Shown piece after piece: positions 60,171 through 64,000 of a stretch of DNA of 64,000 nt. The notes under the pieces were generated by a model. That model saw only the letters and a list, made by a program, of their open reading frames with translations, searched no databases and had not been told where the DNA came from. This DNA is from Campanula takesimana (Eukaryota; Streptophyta; Magnoliopsida; Asterales; Campanulaceae), in contig JAOWBW010001913.1 in assembly GCA_026119855.1 (NCBI GenBank), positions 1 through 64,000 of the forward strand. Direction: 5' to 3'. The translations under genes were made by a program, and so were the position numbers. Position 1 is the stretch's first letter; every line of letters begins with the position of its first letter.

Positions 60171-60218
60171 GTCTCATCACACAATTGTCCTATGCTAATT
60201 AGGTTGGCCATCAACCCC

Positions 60219-61406
60219 CTAACATGCAATACATTGCTCAATTTTGGGAATCCAGGAATGTCTAGTGTCCTTCCCAATAATTTCACTTTTGGTTCCTCCC
60301 CCGTAAGTCACTAAGCCTCCACAAACGGATTCATAGTTTTTTAGAAAGTTTTTGTTACCCGTCATATGGCGTGAACATCCACTATCAAAGTACCATGAAC
60401 CTGCATCGTTAGTCTTTAAGGCAGTGTAAACATCATCATATTTCACACCGGTCTTGGGTACACAATTTTTTGTGTGAACAATATTGATTTTCTGTCCAAG
60501 AGTGTTATCACTAGTGTTGGGAAACATTTCTGGCAACACCTGATTATGAGAATTAGTGTTGTCACTGATGTTGGGCCACACAGGTGACGACATCATGTTT
60601 TTAGACAAATTATTTTTTAGTTTATAACAAAAAGGTTTAATGTGTCCATGAGCATTACAATAATGACATATAAACTTTCTTTTCGTGGACTTTTTCATTG
60701 AATAAACCTTTTTAATTGCTTTTTCTTTCACAAAAATAGTTTTGTCATTTTCATCAAAAAGATGTTTAACAGTATTGTCAAAAGAATTTTGAAACCCAAT
60801 ACCTGCCCTGCGAGGCTTATCCAACTTGAGTACTTCATCCAACTTTGAAGTTCCAGTGTTGAGCTTTTTGAAAGTGGCTTCAGCTAAGGTCAATTTCGAC
60901 CTCATCTTATCAAGTTCAACATCCCTTTTTGAAAGGAGGACCTCCAGTTTTGTCAATGAGTTTCTCAACTCATCATTTGAGTTTTTTAACTCATCATTCT
61001 CCTTTGTTAGAATCTCTACCTTCTTGTGCTCTATTTTCCATTCTTTAAAAAGCGCCTCGTAGAGATCCTTTAGCCCATCAATGAGCTCATCTTTGCTTAA
61101 ATCATTCTCATCCGGACTTCCTGTATCAACATCAATTGAACCATGAAAGCATAAAATGTCAGAAAAAATGTAAGTATTATACCTGCTCAGTGTTGGGCTT
61201 GGTGTTATCGCACTCCGGGCAACACCAGACACAACACCTTCTGAATCTGACAGTGAATGTTTCCAAACCGTGGTAAACATGGGTGGCCGGTCAGGTTCTT
61301 TAATGTGTGGTGGCTCTCTTACCTCACTGTCACTAAAGGAATTATGATTTGAGCCATCAAGAATAGAAAGTCTCTCAAGAGATAGATTAGCAAGACCTAA
61401 AGCCAT
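60219..61406 (-). CDS. unit 4 gag-protease, 395 aa, intact frame
   Basis: ATG at 61406; identical in translation to unit 3, with the same coiled coil, CCHC knuckle and DSG protease residues. It ends at 60219 with the same C-terminal residues (WIPKIEQCIAC), after which the later polyprotein is in another frame in all units. Two intact identical copies suggest recent duplication of this unit pair or ongoing homogenisation. Confidence 0.85.
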   Translation of the reverse strand: MALGLANLSLERLSILDGSNHNSFSDSEVREPPHIKEPDRPPMFTTVWKHSLSDSEGVVSGVARSAITPSPTLSRYNTYIFSDILCFHGSIDVDTGSPDENDLSKDELIDGLKDLYEALFKEWKIEHKKVEILTKENDELKNSNDELRNSLTKLEVLLSKRDVELDKMRSKLTLAEATFKKLNTGTSKLDEVLKLDKPRRAGIGFQNSFDNTVKHLFDENDKTIFVKEKAIKKVYSMKKSTKRKFICHYCNAHGHIKPFCYKLKNNLSKNMMSSPVWPNISDNTNSHNQVLPEMFPNTSDNTLGQKINIVHTKNCVPKTGVKYDDVYTALKTNDAGSWYFDSGCSRHMTGNKNFLKNYESVCGGLVTYGGGTKSEIIGKDTRHSWIPKIEQCIAC

Positions 61407-61457
61407 GACAACTGGACCAAACACTTAGTATGTCAAGTGTCCAGCTCTGATGCCAAT

Positions 61458-62425
61458 TGAAAATGTCAATGGCCTTGGTTTTATAGGAAGTGTTATCAAA
61501 GGTGTTGTCAGAGCAACGATAACACTTCGGGCAACACTTTACACACCCGCATTAAACAATTTTCAAAACGAGTTTGCAGCGGAAATTTGACATAGAGAGA
61601 TAATATTTTCACAAGTTATATAAATATATAACTTGTGGTAGCCTCATGGCCAAAAAAGACTTTCACTAGAAGTATTTCTCTTAAGTACAAAGTCTAAACA
61701 ACTCCTATCCTCTAAAGAAAATAAGAATACAAAATGTGCTAGATACAAGAACCATCAATAAAGAAACAACACCCCCATCACAATCAAAAGGCTAGACCAA
61801 TTTAGCCTTCAACAAATAGTTTCATCAAGAAACTAGATTGTGATGTTGGGTTGGGTGTTGTAACATCACTAGCACTTGGTCTAAGACTATGGGGTTTTAA
61901 TAAATCTCTCTTGTGTTTGTAAATGAAACCCAATAGCCCTTTTTATAGTTGATTTTCAGTTTGCTCCCCACTCTAAATCACGTGGCCTCCTCTCCAATTA
62001 GTGGAGAAATTATAGCTTGAAGTGCTCTTTAAGTTTAGGGACAAACTCTCATTTCCCACATGTTTTATCTCTACATCAAGCTTCATCTTCTTGTACACTC
62101 CAGCTTTCTAGACTTGTACCCACATTTTTATTCAGCAAATATGAATGACCAAGCCTTCTCCCACGTTTTCCTTCTTTTCTTCCTTGAGTTACGCATAAAT
62201 CTTGATTTATGCATAAATCTTCCTTTAACCAACTCCTTATTTGTAGCTCTATCATTTTGATCAACATTGAATGCTCATTTTGACCTACAAATAATATTAA
62301 ACTTGCAGCAAATATTAAACATTTATATCCAATAATTTTGTGAATAAATGATGAAACTATAATAAATCCCGTCTGGGGTAACACTGTTGGCAGCACTAGT
62401 GGTAGCACCCTTTTCTGCACTAACA
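61458..62425 (-). repeat. array LTR5
   Basis: 968 bases, of the AAGAATACAAA type. The polypurine tract next to it has a changed base (the plus strand reads ATCTCCCCATTAG). It is the 5' LTR of unit 4. Confidence 0.93.
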
Positions 62426-63384
62426 ATCTCCCCATTAGTTTCACATTTCTTCATAAAATAAATATGTGATATTCCTGCAATACAAAGTTAGATAAATCTC
62501 CCCCTTAAAATAAAGTCTCCTTTAATGTAAGATCTCATTAAAAAATGAAATCAAATGTTGTAACATTTTTCCAACATCTAACATTAATAGGATCAACATT
62601 TCAATCTCGCTCTAAATATCAAACTCCCACTTAATACGAATTCCATTAAAAATAGAATCCGAAACACTTTCTTTCACTACATGTGCATGATTACCGGTTC
62701 ATCACATTTTCTCTCCCTTTTTGTGAAGAAAGAAAATGAAAATCATTTATGCAAATTAAAATATGAACCTTAAAACACGTAGTACTATAAGTGTTGTCAG
62801 TGATGTTAACACTGACGGCAACATTGCCAGAAATAAATAAGTGAAATTTTGAAAAATTGAGTTGAGATAGAGAGAGATAGAAGAAGGTAGGAAGAGAGAG
62901 TAACAATGGGATTTCGGAGAGTGGTTTTAAGACTAGATGGATTTGATTACAAATTTAGGTAATCCACAAACAATGACTAATATTTTCTAGTCTTTATGGA
63001 AAACAAACTTCAACAAGCCAACCAAAAGATTCGTTTTTTTTTTAATGAAAAAGAAAAGAAAAAAAATACAAATAAAATAATCAGAGTTGTACAAAGATAA
63101 AATCCAAAATTTCAAATTTCAAATCGAAGTTGTTATGACATTTTAATTTTTAAATTTTATCTATGTATAACTCAAGTAACTAAAATAATAATAAAAAAAA
63201 AACTAGAAACAAAGGATTTTATAAAAAGATTTTGATCTCAAAAACCCTGTAGACTTTTTGAAATTCAAATTTTAATCAGAAAATCCCAAAAAAAAAAAAA
63301 AAAAAAAATATAGCACCTACTGATTTGTTGCTGACAATGTTGGCAACACTTAGGATAACACATCAGAACAGATTCCCTTTTCTG
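62426..63384 (-). mobile_element. truncated outer internal region (3' part only)
   Basis: It matches the 3' non-coding part of the other units up to about 63376, then breaks off at CAGATTCCCTTTTCTGCA. Gag, protease, PBS and most of the 5' LTR of this outer copy are missing. Confidence 0.88.
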
Positions 63385-63536
63385 CACATTTTGACCTACA
63401 AATAACATTAAACTTGCAGCAAATATTAAACATTTATATCCAATAATTTTGTGAATAAATGATGCAACTATAATAAATCCCGTCTGGGGTAACACTGTTG
63501 GCAGCACTAATGGTAGCACCCTTTTCTGCACTAACA
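63385..63536 (-). repeat. array LTR6 fragment (outer 5' LTR, first ~150 bases)
   Basis: It matches the first about 150 bases of the LTR, 62274-62425, ending CTGCACTAACA directly before CGTGT. Private variants include CACTAATGG for CACTAGTGG and AATAACATT for AATAATATT. This is the true outer end of the insertion. Confidence 0.88.
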
Positions 63537-63541
63537 CGTGT

Positions 63542-63850
<309 letters not shown>

Positions 63851-64000
63851 TTCATTAGCTAATACTATTAGCTAATAATAATAGTTACTATAAAGGGTAA
63901 CTATAATAGTTAACTATTATAGTAACTATTACTATTATTAGTAATAGTTAACTATAATAGTTAACCATTATAGTTGACTATTACTCTTATTAGTAATAGT
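63851..64000. repeat. AT palindromes, TAACTATAATAGTTA family
   Basis: Overlapping inverted words such as AACTATAATAGTTAACTATT and ACTATTACTATTATTAGTAA occur to the window end. They could form long hairpins. The unit continues beyond the window. Confidence 0.75.

Larger units (their letters stand above)
43660..63541 (-). mobile_element. head-to-tail array of a deleted SIRE-like Copia element, single outer duplication
   Basis: Five LTRs of about 965-974 bases alternate with four complete internal regions of about 3.48 kb. A fifth, truncated internal region and an LTR fragment follow. Unit starts (TGTCAATGGCC) lie at 43671, 48119, 52571, 57012 and 61464, so periods are 4448, 4452, 4441 and 4452. 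All units are on minus. CGTGT stands directly outside both ends (43660-43664 and 63537-63541) and is not seen between units. Each unit has PBS, gag-protease, a short remnant of later pol, and PPT, but no integrase, RT or RNase H core. Unit variants show the copies are distinct, not one copy repeated by error. Confidence 0.92.

Noticed and set aside
43660..63541. Ordinary satellite DNA or pure assembly duplication
   Set aside because: Units have LTR, PBS, PPT and gag-protease in element order, with an outer target duplication. Distinct unit-specific variants argue against a simple assembly copy error, although read-level proof is still needed for the copy number.

Overview
The window is repeat-dense, AT-rich nuclear DNA of a flowering plant. 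The evidence is a nested set of plant-type LTR retrotransposons (Ty3/gypsy Athila-like, Tat/Ogre-like and Tekay-like; Ty1/copia of two lineages), Stowaway-type MITEs with CTCCCTCCGTCCC termini and TA duplications, and telomere-like TTTAGGG words. A eudicot seems likely, but the species cannot be read from the sequence. I found no convincing host gene, rRNA or tRNA gene; nearly all coding potential belongs to broken transposable elements.

Layout. 1-3.2 kb: a Tekay-like LTR and an Ogre-like LTR, both on the minus strand, nested into the pol of a Tat-like gypsy element. 3.2-9.2 kb: the 3' part of that Tat-like element, with the pol tail on plus, a degraded extra gene in antisense, a small acidic antisense ORF, and the 3' LTR. 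9.5-14.5 kb: a 5'-truncated Athila-like element on minus, with an almost intact protease-RT-RNase H but a deleted integrase core, followed by an ATHILA-type ORF. 14.7-20.4 kb: small DNA elements (Stowaway MITEs, a hAT-like element with an 8-bp duplication, two paired GAGACGGGTC-ended elements). 20.4-25.6 kb: a leader-like GC-rich stretch, then a degenerate 110-130 bp tandem repeat interrupted by a solo Copia LTR (duplication GTTTG) and a MITE. 25.8-34.1 kb: an Ogre-like element (LTR, PBS, gag, protease, G-patch-like segment, RT) with a solo Copia LTR inside gag, ending at a 100-N assembly gap. 34.2-42.3 kb: a Copia element with both LTRs, PBS, leader, polyprotein and PPT. 42.3-43.66 kb: unassigned DNA and a small foldback with a telomere-like loop. 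43.66-63.54 kb: the main find, a head-to-tail array of a deleted SIRE-like Copia element (LTR-internal repeated four times, plus a rearranged outer copy). 63.5-64 kb: microsatellites and AT palindromes.

How parts relate. The array units lack the integrase, RT and RNase H cores, so they could move only with enzymes supplied in trans. The whole array has one CGTGT duplication at its two outer ends, so it descends from a single insertion (or a concatemeric insertion) later amplified through its LTRs. A second theme is that each LTR family carries its own short word, repeated about four times in the LTR and in two families also in the leader, coding or 3' region: GGGCGRCCGCACA in Copia, a 12-nt-period RTGTTR module in the SIRE-like array, GGCCGCGTGGCC in the Ogre-like LTRs, and perhaps GCCGAG in the Tat-like element.

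Caution. The two LTRs of the 34-42 kb Copia element differ mostly by one-base indels. Many of its frameshifts may therefore be sequencing errors beside the assembly gap.
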